DNA from: Lotus japonicus
Taxonomy: Eukaryota > Streptophyta > Magnoliopsida > Fabales > Fabaceae
Direction: 5' to 3'
NCBI RefSeq assembly: GCF_012489685.1
Contig: NC_080045.1
Span: 49,745,096 to 49,809,095 of the forward strand
Length of the DNA stretch: 64,000 nt
A program made the translations under genes and the position numbers. The notes beneath the pieces are model-generated. The model saw only the letters and a program-made list of their open reading frames with translations. It was not told the DNA's origin and made no database searches. Below, one piece after another: positions 11,296 through 21,039 of this stretch (positions are counted from its first letter, which is position 1; each line of letters begins with the position of its first letter).

Positions 11296-11872
11296 AATCC
11301 CTAATAAGCAGCTTGTTGTGGGCGTTCTTCGACCTCAAGTTCACTCCAAGGAACATGGAAATTTTGTTGTTATCAAGATGACAAATCCAAAAGTACTTTG
11401 TTGATTTTGTAGAAGTCCAATTTTTTACCCTAAACTAACTTCTAATAGCACTTCGTTTATTTCTTTGTTTGTATTGGTTTTGATTTCTCTTTGTGTACTG
11501 ATAATCTTCATACTAAACTTAAAAAAATAAAAATGAATGAAGTTGTTCGAAAAAAAAAAAAAATCAGCTTGCTTTGATGAATGACTATGTTAGTTAATTT
11601 TGGGTTTTTCATGTTAGATTTTGTTTTGTTAGCTAATTTGGTTCCAGATGCTGTTGTTGGGGAATAGATTTGGTTGGGGATGAAGATGATGATAATGAAG
11701 AAATGCATGTTTTTTTTTCTTTGATCTTGGAGATGGAAAAATCTGGGTTTTAATGTGGTTGGGGATGAAGAAAATGATGAGATAAAGTAGATGATGAAGA
11801 AGAATTTGAGAAGAACAAGGAGAATGATGATAGCAAATATGATATAAATACAATGTTGGTCGTAATTTAACC

Positions 11873-11938
11873 AGTTGATTCAGTAGCTCAACTAGTAATG
11901 GTTGTGTTTTGCTAATTCAAGGTCATGGGTTCAAATCC
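11873..11938 (+). repeat. tRNA-like A/B-box segment in right MULE TIR
   Basis: TAGCTCAACTAGT (from 11884) and GGTTCAAATCC (11928-11938) are 44 nt apart, as in tRNA internal promoters. The segment probably comes from a SINE or tRNA inserted into an ancestor and now carried by both TIRs. Confidence 0.65.
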
Positions 11939-12349
11939 TCCCACCTCCTTTTCCCAAGTTCTGATTTTCATTTAATGACGTGTCATGCCACGTAGGATGC
12001 TGACGTGGGCCACGTCACCCTTTTTAAACGGCAGAGTGACGGAGGGGCAAACGGTGCACATTTGTGAAACATGGAGTCTACAAACATAGACGAAAAAAGA
12101 ACAGGGGTAACATTTACACAAACTTAATACATCAGGGACATGAAATGCTTTTAAGCCAAAATATTATTGAAATATATTGAAAATAAGTTATATTTAAGCA
12201 TAGTAGCTTATGAAAATAAGCTCAAAACAGCTTATGTTAGGTCAAAAGCTGTTTACATAAGCTTCCCAAACACTTGCACAAGCGCTTATGCTATCAAATA
12301 AACTCAAATAAATTTTTTCAAACAGGACCTTGGGTTAGTAGAGCTATCA

Positions 12350-12627
12350 CAACGCTGAAATATCTTTCCTCCCGGCAAAAATGTTGAAGATGAAATTAAG
12401 AAGCGGGAGATTTGGAGCTTCAAATGTGTCATTGTTTCATATTTTCATTATCTATGTCTTATTATTTGTGGTGATTAGTTTTTTTTCTCTTGTTTTACAA
12501 GTGTACTTCTCAAGTGTATTAGATAAAGTACGCTTGTACTGCACTATAGAATAATCTCACTTTATAAGTGTTGTTTGTCCGGACTTTGTGCCTTAATGAA
12601 ACTTTTCCTTTTGACAAAAAAAAGAAA
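12350..12627 (+). mobile_element. LINE-like 3' tail
   Basis: The segment ends with GTTTGTCCGGACTTTGTGCC, then TTAATGAAAC and an A-rich tail, the usual look of plant L1 3' ends. No target duplication or coding part was identified. Confidence 0.35.
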
Positions 12628-12639
12628 AAGGTTAAGTTT

Positions 12640-13488
12640 TGCTAATGTAGATAAAGTCATAATGATTCCCCATAAATAATATTATGATTTTAAGAGTAAT
12701 GATTAACAAACATTCACGTTAAAGCAATATACCAACCATACACAAATTTGTCACAATAACGTAAAACACATTTTTTTAGGGGTTAAAAACCACCCTAATT
12801 CATGTGTTGCTAGTGTGTCACACTGCTGCAAATATTTGTCAATCATTACTTTAATTTTAAAGAGCTCTTTCGGTAAGTAAAAAAAAATTGTAGCTTGGTG
12901 TCTTTTGATGTTACTTATTCCAAGCAATACAAAAACTGCCACTTTGGAAAAAAAAAAATCTACCCCAACTAGTGTAGTGATTTCTATTATCAAGAATTCA
13001 TGTGATATGAAAAAAAGTGCCAATTTGGTAAACTCCATTCTAGTAGTTGCAAGTTGCAGTACTAGTGTTGAAGGGAGAAATAATTCTGAAAGAAGGCCAA
13101 TAAAAGAACTTGGGTGGTGGGTTTAAAGTATTGACCAAATATTACATTTTGTTGCCAAATACTAGTAGATGAAGAATAGCATAGAAGATGTATGTATTAC
13201 AGAAGTCTTTAAACTTCAATCATAAAATATTACATTGCTGGCAAAATTACAATATAGCAGGTAAATCCAACAAAATGAATCAACATAAAGAATTAATTAC
13301 AGAGCATTGAGGGAAAAAGAATTCAAAGGAAGAAGAGAAGAAAAACAAACAAATTCGCATCAGCTTCTCTTTACTCGTAATTAATTCAAGCACTCAGAAG
13401 CTACTCACATATGTTTTTCGCCATAATTGATTTTTATGCCTCAGAATCTAGAAATCTTTCCAAAAATTGACTTACTCCTCCTCAGCTT
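12640..13488. other. intergenic, probable ENODL 3' UTR at right
   Basis: AT-rich, no gene-like frame. The last few hundred bases before 13489 are probably the 3' UTR and poly(A) region of the phytocyanin gene. Confidence 0.4.
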
Positions 13489-14371
13489 TTACATAAAGGC
13501 AGAGAACAATGCACCTATCACGGATCCAATGATGAGAACTTGAAAAGTTGAAGTTAGATGACATGAGGCAGAGGAAGTGGAAGGAGCCACTGGAATGTTG
13601 CCAAACGCTGTCTGATAAGAAGGTGCAAATGCATTCAATGAACTTGGACCAGCTGCTGCATCCACTCCTCCTCCACCGCCACCACCGCCAACTGATACAT
13701 GAAGCTTCTGATTTTTCTGGCAATGGCCAGCAACTCCACTTGTGAAGTAGAAATCTCCTTTTGATGTTGTAATGTTAAACAAAGAGTTCCCATTGCTCAT
13801 AAACAAAATTGGGTTTTTAATGTTGCAGTTCTTGAAGGATTCCTCTGTTACTTGAATCACTGAATCTTGGCTTGGTGGGTATAGAAACACTGTGGATCAA
13901 AATGACAAATGAGTTCAGGAAAAATTAATACATTATGTGGTAGAATTGATTCTGAAAAAAGAAAAGTTTTGATTCGAAGATACTATGAATGAAAGATGAA
14001 GATAAAATAAAACAAATATGACAAATGAGTTTACGCAAAAACAATTCTAGAGAAAAAAAAAATTCGGTAGCTTCTGGTTGTCAGAATTGATTATGAGAGA
14101 ATAGAAACCGATCAAACATGTTCTGATTATGATTGTCAATGAAATGAGAAGATGAAGTGAATGGTGTGGACTTACAAAGAGAGTCTCCAAGTGTGAGATT
14201 GTGATATTTGGACCATTTTCCATAGAGTTGTGAATTTGCTGAGGTGGGTAGTCCCCAACAAGCTAGATCTCCAACTTTGTACTGGAAACAGAGCACTTTG
14301 GTTTGGATTTGGAGCAAGAGAATCAAAAGAAATACTGAGAAGAACCAGTTGTGATTTAAAACATTGGCCAT
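13489..14371 (-). CDS. early nodulin-like phytocyanin, GPI-anchored
   Basis: Two minus-strand exons, 14176-14371 and 13489-13889, joined by GT/AG sites in phase 1, encode 198 residues. Residues 1-27 (NWFFSVFLLILLL core) form a signal peptide. A phytocyanin domain follows (YKVGDLACWGLP, YGKWSKYHNLTLGDSL, FKNCNIKNPILFM, FYFTSGVAGHCQKNQKLHV). Next come a run of eight glycines, a Pro/Ser/Ala-rich stretch and a C-terminal hydrophobic tail typical of GPI-anchor addition. The Cys that would ligate copper before GVAGHC is Ser, as in early nodulin-like (ENODL) proteins, which lack a type I copper site. These proteins sit on the outer plasma membrane and act in wall and cell-surface processes. A TATA box lies about 140 bp upstream. 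Confidence 0.92.
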
Positions 14372-14512
14372 CTTGGTTGGTTCTGCTCTTTTCTTAGATT
14401 TAGGAGCCAACGAGGAGGACCTATTATATTGTCTTGAGTCTGGTGATTGCAAGATTGACAAGGATATCAGAATGGGACACCCAAAGGTCAATTTACTTCA
14501 GTGCCCTATTCC

Positions 14513-14520
14513 TATATAAT
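14513..14520 (-). promoter_or_regulatory. TATA box of the phytocyanin gene
   Basis: ATTATATA on the minus strand, about 145 bp before the ATG, leaving room for a 100-nt leader. Confidence 0.55.
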
Positions 14521-14529
14521 GTGAGAGTG

Positions 14530-16172
14530 CAAAAACTATCTTTTTGTATCCACCGCTCTCGCAACAATAACTAATCACCTCGTTATCGCTGTTTGTATTA
14601 AGTTATAAATGATGGATCATAAAATGTGTTTCCTTTTCATTGATCGACTGAATGAGAGAAAAAAATTAAATGTTGATACTTTAATTAACAAAAATGTTTT
14701 TTGAACTCTCACACAATATGTTGATTTTAATAGTAAAAAACCACCGGTAATGGGTAAAACTTGGAATATACTTCTTAAAATTAGTTCATGTAGTTATTTT
14801 GTGGCACTGCGTATTGCCGACAATTCAAAACCCCAAAAACTTTTATGTTAATTGAATGTCAATTTGTTGAAATATATTAGGACCGTTTAATTAAGAATTA
14901 TATTAATATAAAAATTATGTTATAGATAAGGATTGTTTAAATGATTCATAAGAAAGTTTAGGTTAAATAATTTATCGTCAAATTATATTGAAGATAAGTG
15001 GATTAGAATTTTTATATTTTATTTATAAAATATTATATTAGTCCATTAAGTTGTGGGTTTGTAACTCACATTAGACATTTAGATAATCCTATAAAAAAAA
15101 TATAAAGTTTAAACTTGTAGATGTTCATAATATTTTATTATTATCATTTGAATAGAATGTGTGTTGAAAGGTGAAACCTTAGCTGGCAGCATAAAATATA
15201 AATCTATAATTCACATGAAACGCATACATTATTCAGACATGGACACATGACACATCAAATTATAGAAGATTAATTGTAAGACATGGCTATGACATGCATT
15301 GATACTTGGAGCATTATTTCTGTTAACATTTTTTTGAAAGAAAAAAAATTCCAAAGCCAACTTGTTAGAGTAAAACTACTCATTTACAAAGCACAACTTT
15401 TTATAATTTTAGGTGTTTGTGTTTGAGAGTATAGGAACCATCTTGTCATTGTTCTTGAGTATCCATGTTAGATACTTGTTCTTGATTCATGGTCTTCAAT
15501 ATAAGTTTTTTATTAATCTAGTTGCATTTTCAGTCATTAATTGCTTTCTTTTAAAGGAACCAAGATATAAATAATGAAAACTTAACAAGTCCAAACATTT
15601 GAGTTTAACATGACCTTTGCAATGAGACTGATTAGAGCTTGGTAATTGTAACATATTTGTTGGAAGAGTATCAATGCAAGGGCAAGGATCATTTGCTGGG
15701 TTTAAAGAGTTTAAATACGACCAAATAAGTGATTGACTTTTCATCATAATATAATGTATCCGACTCGAAAAAATTGTACTTATGTGTATAATACATGTGC
15801 TAAGCCCAACAAAAAGTTTTGAGGGTTTAGACAGGGAGACATATCTACTAGTGGCGATTAATAATTTGCACATGGGCCAGTTGGCAGTCTACATTTGTTT
15901 ATGAAGTTTTGGAATTTGGACAGTGCATGGTCTCTTATTATCTCAAGAGTTCCCTATGCCGGTGATTGTATCACATTATATCATGTGCGGCTGAGATTAA
16001 ATACAGCAGACTTTTGCCAGGCACATCACATGGTTATCAAAATGAAATTACAAAATTTACAACAATAATGTAAAATATAACCAAAAAACCCAAAGCCACG
16101 TATGACATGTTGATGTATAAAACTAATTGACTTCGATTAAGGAAGCCTATGTATATGTCACTTACCTGCTAC
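14530..16172. other. intergenic, no gene seen
   Basis: AT-rich sequence with no conserved frame. A 125-codon minus-strand frame at 15496-15873 shows no domain and no gene-like composition. Confidence 0.5.
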
Positions 16173-16676
16173 TAAGAGCAACTTCAACCCACAATTTCTT
16201 ATCTGGTTTCTTAACACACTATTCAGCACTATTCAGCACTATTCCTGTGGGCCCTGTCTGCCACATCAGACTTAAGAAACTCCTAAGAAACTGAAGCAGA
16301 TTTTGCTCCAACCCATAGTTTCTTAAATTACTATTTGAAGGGTCCCACCCGTGTCCCACCATACAACATAAATTAATAATATTTATTTTCACTCAATTTA
16401 GATTTAAAATTTAATACTAAATCAATACTTCAACTTAAAAATAATTTAATTAAAATTAATACGAATTTAATTTAAATTTAATTTTACTTAATATTTAAAA
16501 CAATTAAATTTAAATATCGGCATGTTAACTTGAAACAAAAATAAAAAAGTACATTGTGTTATTTCTAGCAAAAACAATTTTATTGAATGATAGAAATAAA
16601 GACGAAAGAAAAATACATGACAATGAAAAATAAGCAACAATACATTTGAAATGAAATACATAATAACACTTGAAGG

Positions 16677-17981
16677 TTAATTTTCATTATTCTCGTTTTC
16701 GGGAAGCTGCCAAATATGCTCCACCAAGTCTGCTTGAAGCTGGTGATGAATTGACCTATCAATTTGATGTGCTCTTCTTTCCAAGATATTTCTAAAAGCG
16801 GGAATAGGACCACTTACTACTTCAGCATCCAATATGTCATTATTGACCTGATCATAAACAAAATTACCTCGGTACGTGTTGCGCTCATCTTCAACAATCA
16901 TGTTGTGCAATATGATGCAAGCATACATTATTGACTTCATCTCATTCGGATGCCAAAAGCGTGATGGACCACGAACTATTGCAAACCGAGATTGGAGAAC
17001 GCCGAATGCACGTTCAACGTCCTTTCTTGCTCCTTCTTGTCTTTTCGCAAATTTTTGCCTTTTTTCTCCTTGCGGCATTGGGATGGTCTTCACAAATGTA
17101 GCCCACGGGGGATATATACCGTCTGCTAGATAGTATCCCATGTTATACATTGTTCCATTCACGCTAAAGTTCACCATGGGAGCATTTCCACTCAAAACCT
17201 CATTGAAAACCGGAGATTGATTTAGCACATTAATGTCATTGTTAGAATCTGCAATGCCAAAAAATGCACGCCAAATCCACAAGTCTTGTGATGCCACTGC
17301 TTCAAGCATGATTGTGGGCTTTCCATGATCACCTCGGGTGAATTGACATTTCCACGCAACTGGACAATTCTTCCATTCCCAATGCATACAATCAATAGAA
17401 CCCAACATACCTGGAAATCCACGAGACTCGCCCCATTGAAGTAAGCGGGTAATGTCTTCCTGGTTCGGGCGCCTCAAGTATGTTTCACCAAATACTGCAC
17501 ACACACCTTCCACAAAATTCTTTAAGCACTCAATTGCAGTACTTTCACCAATTCGAACGTACTCGTCAACACTGTCAGCAGGTGATCCGTACGCCAACAT
17601 ACGAATAGCGGCGGTGCACTTTTGTAATGGTGACAGGCCTTGTCTTCCAACTGCATCGACAGACATTAAAAAGTACGGGTCATGAGACCCAAGGCCCCCT
17701 ACAATTCTGAGGAACACATGCTTTCGCATTCGAAACCTTCGTCGGAAAAGCTCTTCCGTGTACACAGGATTTTCGGAGAAGTAGTCATTCCACAAGCGCT
17801 CGTTCCCAGCTTCACGATCTCTCTCTATCACCTTTCTTGTTCGCTTGGGCCTAACGGTGTTGGCACGTCGTTGATAAAACTCCATCTCCTCCTGCATCAT
17901 ATCTTCTATAGTCGTGTCATTGATAAGTTCGTCAATGACAACGTCGTAAATGTCCAAGTCGGCCATATTGTTTGGATTCAT
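16677..17981 (-). CDS. PIF/Harbinger transposase (DDE_Tnp_4 type)
   Basis: 434 residues from the ATG at 17981 (MNPNNMADLDIYDVV). The frame is open to an earlier ATG at 18104, but that stretch is hydrophobic, unlike the family, and abuts the tandem array, so the later start is preferred. Conserved blocks: GMLGSIDCMHWEWKNCP with D197, FFGIADSNNDI with D245/D249, GYYLADGIYPPW with D287, and ARKDVERAFGVLQSRF with E323, 35 residues after D287. It ends with the YACIILHNMIVEDER helix. The catalytic acidic residues are present and there is no stop or frameshift. The enzyme cuts and pastes the element at TWA targets, normally together with the Myb-like partner encoded upstream. Confidence 0.93.
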   Translation of the reverse strand: MNPNNMADLDIYDVVIDELINDTTIEDMMQEEMEFYQRRANTVRPKRTRKVIERDREAGNERLWNDYFSENPVYTEELFRRRFRMRKHVFLRIVGGLGSHDPYFLMSVDAVGRQGLSPLQKCTAAIRMLAYGSPADSVDEYVRIGESTAIECLKNFVEGVCAVFGETYLRRPNQEDITRLLQWGESRGFPGMLGSIDCMHWEWKNCPVAWKCQFTRGDHGKPTIMLEAVASQDLWIWRAFFGIADSNNDINVLNQSPVFNEVLSGNAPMVNFSVNGTMYNMGYYLADGIYPPWATFVKTIPMPQGEKRQKFAKRQEGARKDVERAFGVLQSRFAIVRGPSRFWHPNEMKSIMYACIILHNMIVEDERNTYRGNFVYDQVNNDILDAEVVSGPIPAFRNILERRAHQIDRSIHHQLQADLVEHIWQLPENENNEN

Positions 17982-18098
17982 TCTATGACACAATGAGAAA
18001 CTATCAGTGTAATTGGATAGGAGGAAGACAATATGAGAGGACAAAACAACTCTTGAATGTTGAGATGAATGAAATATGACATGTATAAATAAGAGAAA

Positions 18099-18277
18099 CA
18101 ACAACGGCTATATTCTCCAACGGCTATATTCCCCAACGGCTATATTCTACAACGGCTATATTCCCCAACGGCTATATTCCCCAACGGCTATATTCTCCAA
18201 CGGCTATATTCCCCAACGGCTATATTCCCCAACGGCTATATTCTCGAACGACTATATTCCCCAACGACTATATAGAA
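18099..18277. repeat. 16-bp minisatellite of MSA-like MYB3R sites
   Basis: Eleven tandem units at exactly 16-bp spacing, core AACGG starting at 18103, 18119, 18135, 18151, 18167, 18183, 18199, 18215 and 18231, then AACGA at 18247 and 18263. Typical unit: CCCAACGGCTATATTC. Seven units (18119, 18135, 18167, 18183, 18199, 18215, 18231) match the mitosis-specific activator consensus YCYAACGGYYA exactly. The array lies about 120-300 bp upstream of the transposase ATG, on the opposite strand to the gene. Confidence 0.95.
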
Positions 18278-18463
18278 CACATAAGTAGAAACGCAGTACA
18301 CATTAAGAAAAATTCGAATACTGAAAGTACAACATTAATGCAGAATACATAAGTAGAAATGCTAAAATTACAACACTGATGCAATACACATAAGTAGAAA
18401 TGCTAAAATTACAACACTAATGCAGAATCAATAAGTAGAAATGCTAAAATCACAACATTGGCA
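18278..18463. repeat. ~41-bp tandem repeat downstream of ORF1
   Basis: Three to four units starting ATAAGTAGAAATGC (at about 18281, 18349, 18390, 18431), the first one diverged and longer. The array fills the gap between the ORF1 stop and the 16-bp array, so it may be the ORF1 3' UTR or part of the transposase promoter. Confidence 0.85.
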
Positions 18464-18489
18464 CACGCTAAGAAAGACAACAACAAGAA

Positions 18490-19866
18490 TTAAGACATTC
18501 CTAGTTCTTTCATGGCGAATTCAACTAGGCGCTGATGCGTTGCTAACTGCACCTCGTTCATTTGTGATGTGTCCTCCATAAGGATATCTTTGTATTCCTT
18601 CAATAACCGCGCCTTTTGAAGTTTGTTTTTTTCCTTTTTCACCTCCAGTTCTTCAGTCTTGAGCTTCTCAAAACTCGCAAGGAATCCCAGTTTAGCTTTC
18701 CCGATGGCTATCATCTCGGAGTTAGGAACATAATCGAGATCACTTGAAGCTGTGTCTCCTACTTTGGCCTTCCTTTTCTGGTTCTTTTTTCCCAACGGGC
18801 GGGTTGCTGGTTGTGTGGCCTCATATTCGTCGCCCTCAATTGATGCACTCCGGTCAGACGATGTTGCATACACCCCATCTCCTGACTTCTTCTGCCTCGT
18901 TGAACTGGTTGTCATAAATGTTCCCTTCCACTTTGGTTCATCCTTCACCAACCGCCATTCATTCTCATGTTTGAAATCTTTACCCGTATCTACAAGATAT
19001 AATTGATGCGCCGTAGCCATGATGTCCTTATCTGAGTGTCCACTTTTCCAATGATTGACGGCTTTAGTGTGGCAACCGACAAATTTTTGAAGATCAGCAT
19101 TCAATTTATTAAAATGAGATTTCAGGGATAGCCATGTCCTCGAAGGAGAGGCATCGTCGCGGTACTCCTCATATTGGGCTCGAATCTTATTCCAGAACAA
19201 ATCTGACTTTTGCTCATTTCCCACGACCCGATCGGTAGAAACGTTGAGCCATGATTGAAGAAGAAGTATATTATCTTTACCACTCCATTTGGTGCGTTTC
19301 TTTCCGGATTCTTCAAGATCAATATCATCTAGACCCCGTTGAGTAGAAAATTCAGGCTCATCGGGCATAGCCTCACATTGTGTACTTGAGACTTTTGAAC
19401 TACTGCTGCTACCAGTAGGAGGTGCTTGGTATTGTGGTGGATACATGCAATATTGTGGATTGTTTGGATAAGGCATTTGTGGTGGATATGGTCCCATTTG
19501 ACCCTGAGGTTGGTTTTGATGGTAAAACGATTGTGGAAACGTTTGATACGAAGGATTTTGAACATTACCACTGGTGTGAGGAGGTTCGTTTTGAGGGTGA
19601 CACATCTGCGGATGTTGGCTTTGTGGTTGATACATTTGCGGATGTGGGTTTTGTTGTTGGAACATCGGCATAGGTTGGCTTTGCGGGCGAATCATCTGCG
19701 AATGTTGGTTTTGTTGTTGGAACACCATCATAGGTTGGCTTTGCGGGTGAATCATCTGCGGAGGTTGGTTTTGTGGCGGAAACATAGGCGAAGGTTGCAA
19801 ACCTTCACTGGTAGGAGGTGTTTCATTGTCGAGCAGTGGATAATATTGCTCATAAGGATTAGACAT
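18490..19866 (-). CDS. Harbinger ORF1, Myb/SANT-like DNA-binding protein
   Basis: 458 residues, start MSNPYEQYYPLLD. Residues 1-155 are a Gln/Pro/Met/His-rich low-complexity region with repeating PQSQP and FQQQN units. A trihelix/Myb-like domain follows (KKRTKWSGKDNILLLQSWLN, then SRTWLSLKSHFNKLN). Next come a basic stretch and a C-terminal coiled coil (ELEVKKEKNKLQKARLLKEY). Genome databases often mislabel this family as glutathione S-transferase T3-like because of a chimeric annotation. In PIF/Pong elements ORF1 binds DNA and is required with the transposase for movement. No frameshift or stop. Confidence 0.9.
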   Translation of the reverse strand: MSNPYEQYYPLLDNETPPTSEGLQPSPMFPPQNQPPQMIHPQSQPMMVFQQQNQHSQMIRPQSQPMPMFQQQNPHPQMYQPQSQHPQMCHPQNEPPHTSGNVQNPSYQTFPQSFYHQNQPQGQMGPYPPQMPYPNNPQYCMYPPQYQAPPTGSSSSSKVSSTQCEAMPDEPEFSTQRGLDDIDLEESGKKRTKWSGKDNILLLQSWLNVSTDRVVGNEQKSDLFWNKIRAQYEEYRDDASPSRTWLSLKSHFNKLNADLQKFVGCHTKAVNHWKSGHSDKDIMATAHQLYLVDTGKDFKHENEWRLVKDEPKWKGTFMTTSSTRQKKSGDGVYATSSDRSASIEGDEYEATQPATRPLGKKNQKRKAKVGDTASSDLDYVPNSEMIAIGKAKLGFLASFEKLKTEELEVKKEKNKLQKARLLKEYKDILMEDTSQMNEVQLATHQRLVEFAMKELGMS

Positions 19867-19994
19867 TTTGAGAAATTTGAGAATTTTTGGACAAGAGAGA
19901 AATTGTGAGAGTAAAGAAGCTGGGAATTGAAGGTTAAATACTGGTTTGGGCCAATGAATACAATACTTGTTGTTGTTCTTGTTATTGCTGAGAC

Positions 19995-20003
19995 TATATA
20001 TAA
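19995..20003 (-). promoter_or_regulatory. TATA box for Harbinger ORF1
   Basis: TTATATATA on the minus strand, about 130 bp upstream of the ORF1 ATG. Confidence 0.55.
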
Positions 20004-20029
20004 GGTAAAGATGCTGAGAATTGAAAAAC

Positions 20030-20148
20030 GGTAAGAAAACCGGTCAAACCGGTCAATTCAAAAAAATTCAAAAAAAAAAAGCCCAAACGGGCATAAAACC
20101 GGCTCCAGCCGGTCTACAACGGTGGGATGACCGGCTCAGCCGGTCACC
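20030..20148. promoter_or_regulatory. cluster of CCGGTC / GACCGG motifs
   Basis: ACCGGTCAAACCGGTCAA and several CCGGCT/GCCGGTC copies, partly inverted, lie between the two divergent TATA boxes. They could be binding sites for the element's own proteins or for host factors; this is inferred from repetition only. Confidence 0.4.
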
Positions 20149-20151
20149 CAC

Positions 20152-20159
20152 TATAAATA
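20152..20159 (+). promoter_or_regulatory. TATA box for a rightward transcript
   Basis: TATAAATA on the plus strand, followed by a CT-rich leader and an AATAAA signal at 20778-20783. Together they would define a roughly 600-nt transcript divergent from ORF1. Short frames within it (for example 20548-20778) have no recognisable product. Confidence 0.45.
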
Positions 20160-20164
20160 CATTT

Positions 20165-20420
20165 TCTTTTCTCCCATCCCCTTCATTCTAACCCTAGCAG
20201 CCTCCCTTCCAATCCCTTCCACGCTCTCTTCCTCCTAACCCAGCAGCCTCCCCCTTCCACTCCCTTCCACGCTCTCTTCCTCCTAACCCAGCAGCCTCCT
20301 CACCCATCCCCTTCCTCCTAACCCTAGCAGCCTCCCTTCCACGCTCTCTTCCTCAAGCTCTCTCCCTCTCCACCTAGCCGCCTCCTTCCTCCTTTCTCGC
20401 TCACCCACTCACTGTCTCCT
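20165..20420 (+). repeat. CT-rich tandem repeat (~58 bp)
   Basis: Repeated blocks of CCTTCCACGCTCTCTTCC with CTAACCC[AT]AGCAGCCTCC, about three full units plus degenerate ones, directly downstream of the rightward TATA box. Confidence 0.8.
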
Positions 20421-21039
20421 TCCTCCTTTCTCGGTCACCCACACACTGTCTCCTACCACGCCACGATCCACCCACGAATCAGCCTCCACCGCCCCTCTTC
20501 CATGCGCTCAAGGCCTGATATCTCTCAAAAGAGCTTTCTTTTCACACATGCAAGCCGATTTGAGGCAAGTTTATGTTGATTTTGTTGATTTTCGTCAGTT
20601 CCTGTACTCTTCTATTGAACTTCTCTCATTTCCCTTCCAGATTGGAGCAAAAAACAACCGGATCGGAGCTCCACCGACCCTTTCAGCTGCTGTGTTTTTT
20701 GGTTTTTATTTTTTCTATGTAAAAAATTCATCTTCACAACATTTCATTAGCTTTGTAATTATTTTCTTATTTTGTTGAATAAAATTTATGGAATTTTGGT
20801 ATATGTTCATGCTGTGTGTGTTGATTCCACATTCTGTTTCTTTCCCTCTGAACATTTCATTAGCTGTGTGTTGATGTTCATTCTGTTTCTTTCCCTCTGA
20901 AATCCGTTGATACAAAGTGAGAGAAAATATCATTTTTTTAATCTAAGAAACCAAAAAGCAGAGTTCCTTGTGGAAGGAACTTTGTACTGTTGCTAAGAAA
21001 CCAAAAGTGCCAAGTAAGCAAACTCCAATGCAGCCACAA

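Larger units (their letters stand above)
10449..12157. mobile_element. Pack-MULE with ~470-bp TIRs and captured gene fragments
   Basis: 1,709-bp element flanked by a perfect 9-bp duplication AAAATATTA (10440-10448 and 12158-12166). The TIRs run from 10449 to about 10915 and from about 11680 to 12157. No transposase. The unique centre carries part of a GH17 beta-1,3-glucanase gene followed by a second, unidentified fragment that looks like a 3' coding end plus 3' UTR. That chimeric content is the definition of a Pack-MULE. Each TIR also contains a tRNA-like segment with RNA polymerase III A and B boxes. Confidence 0.9.
10357..12329. mobile_element. older inverted-repeat element split by the Pack-MULE
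   Basis: The flanks of the Pack-MULE look like two halves of one AT-rich element. The left end GGTCCCATTTGGGAAAACA (10357) and the right end, reverse-complemented GGTCCTGTTTGAAAAAA (12329), are imperfect inverted repeats. Both halves contain TTATGATCATAA/CTTATG-type motifs. The superfamily and target duplication are not resolved. Confidence 0.4.

Noticed and set aside
11873..11938. Functional tRNA gene
   Set aside because: A and B boxes are present but there is no acceptor-stem pairing or complete cloverleaf; it lies in a MULE TIR.
15496..15873. 125-codon minus-strand frame
   Set aside because: AT-driven composition, no homology recognised, no promoter or splice context.
16876..17133. Plus-strand frames opposite the Harbinger transposase
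   Set aside because: Shadows of the conserved minus-strand transposase.
19426..19908. 160-codon plus-strand frame rich in Leu/Arg/His
   Set aside because: Antisense shadow of the Gln/Pro-rich repeats of ORF1.
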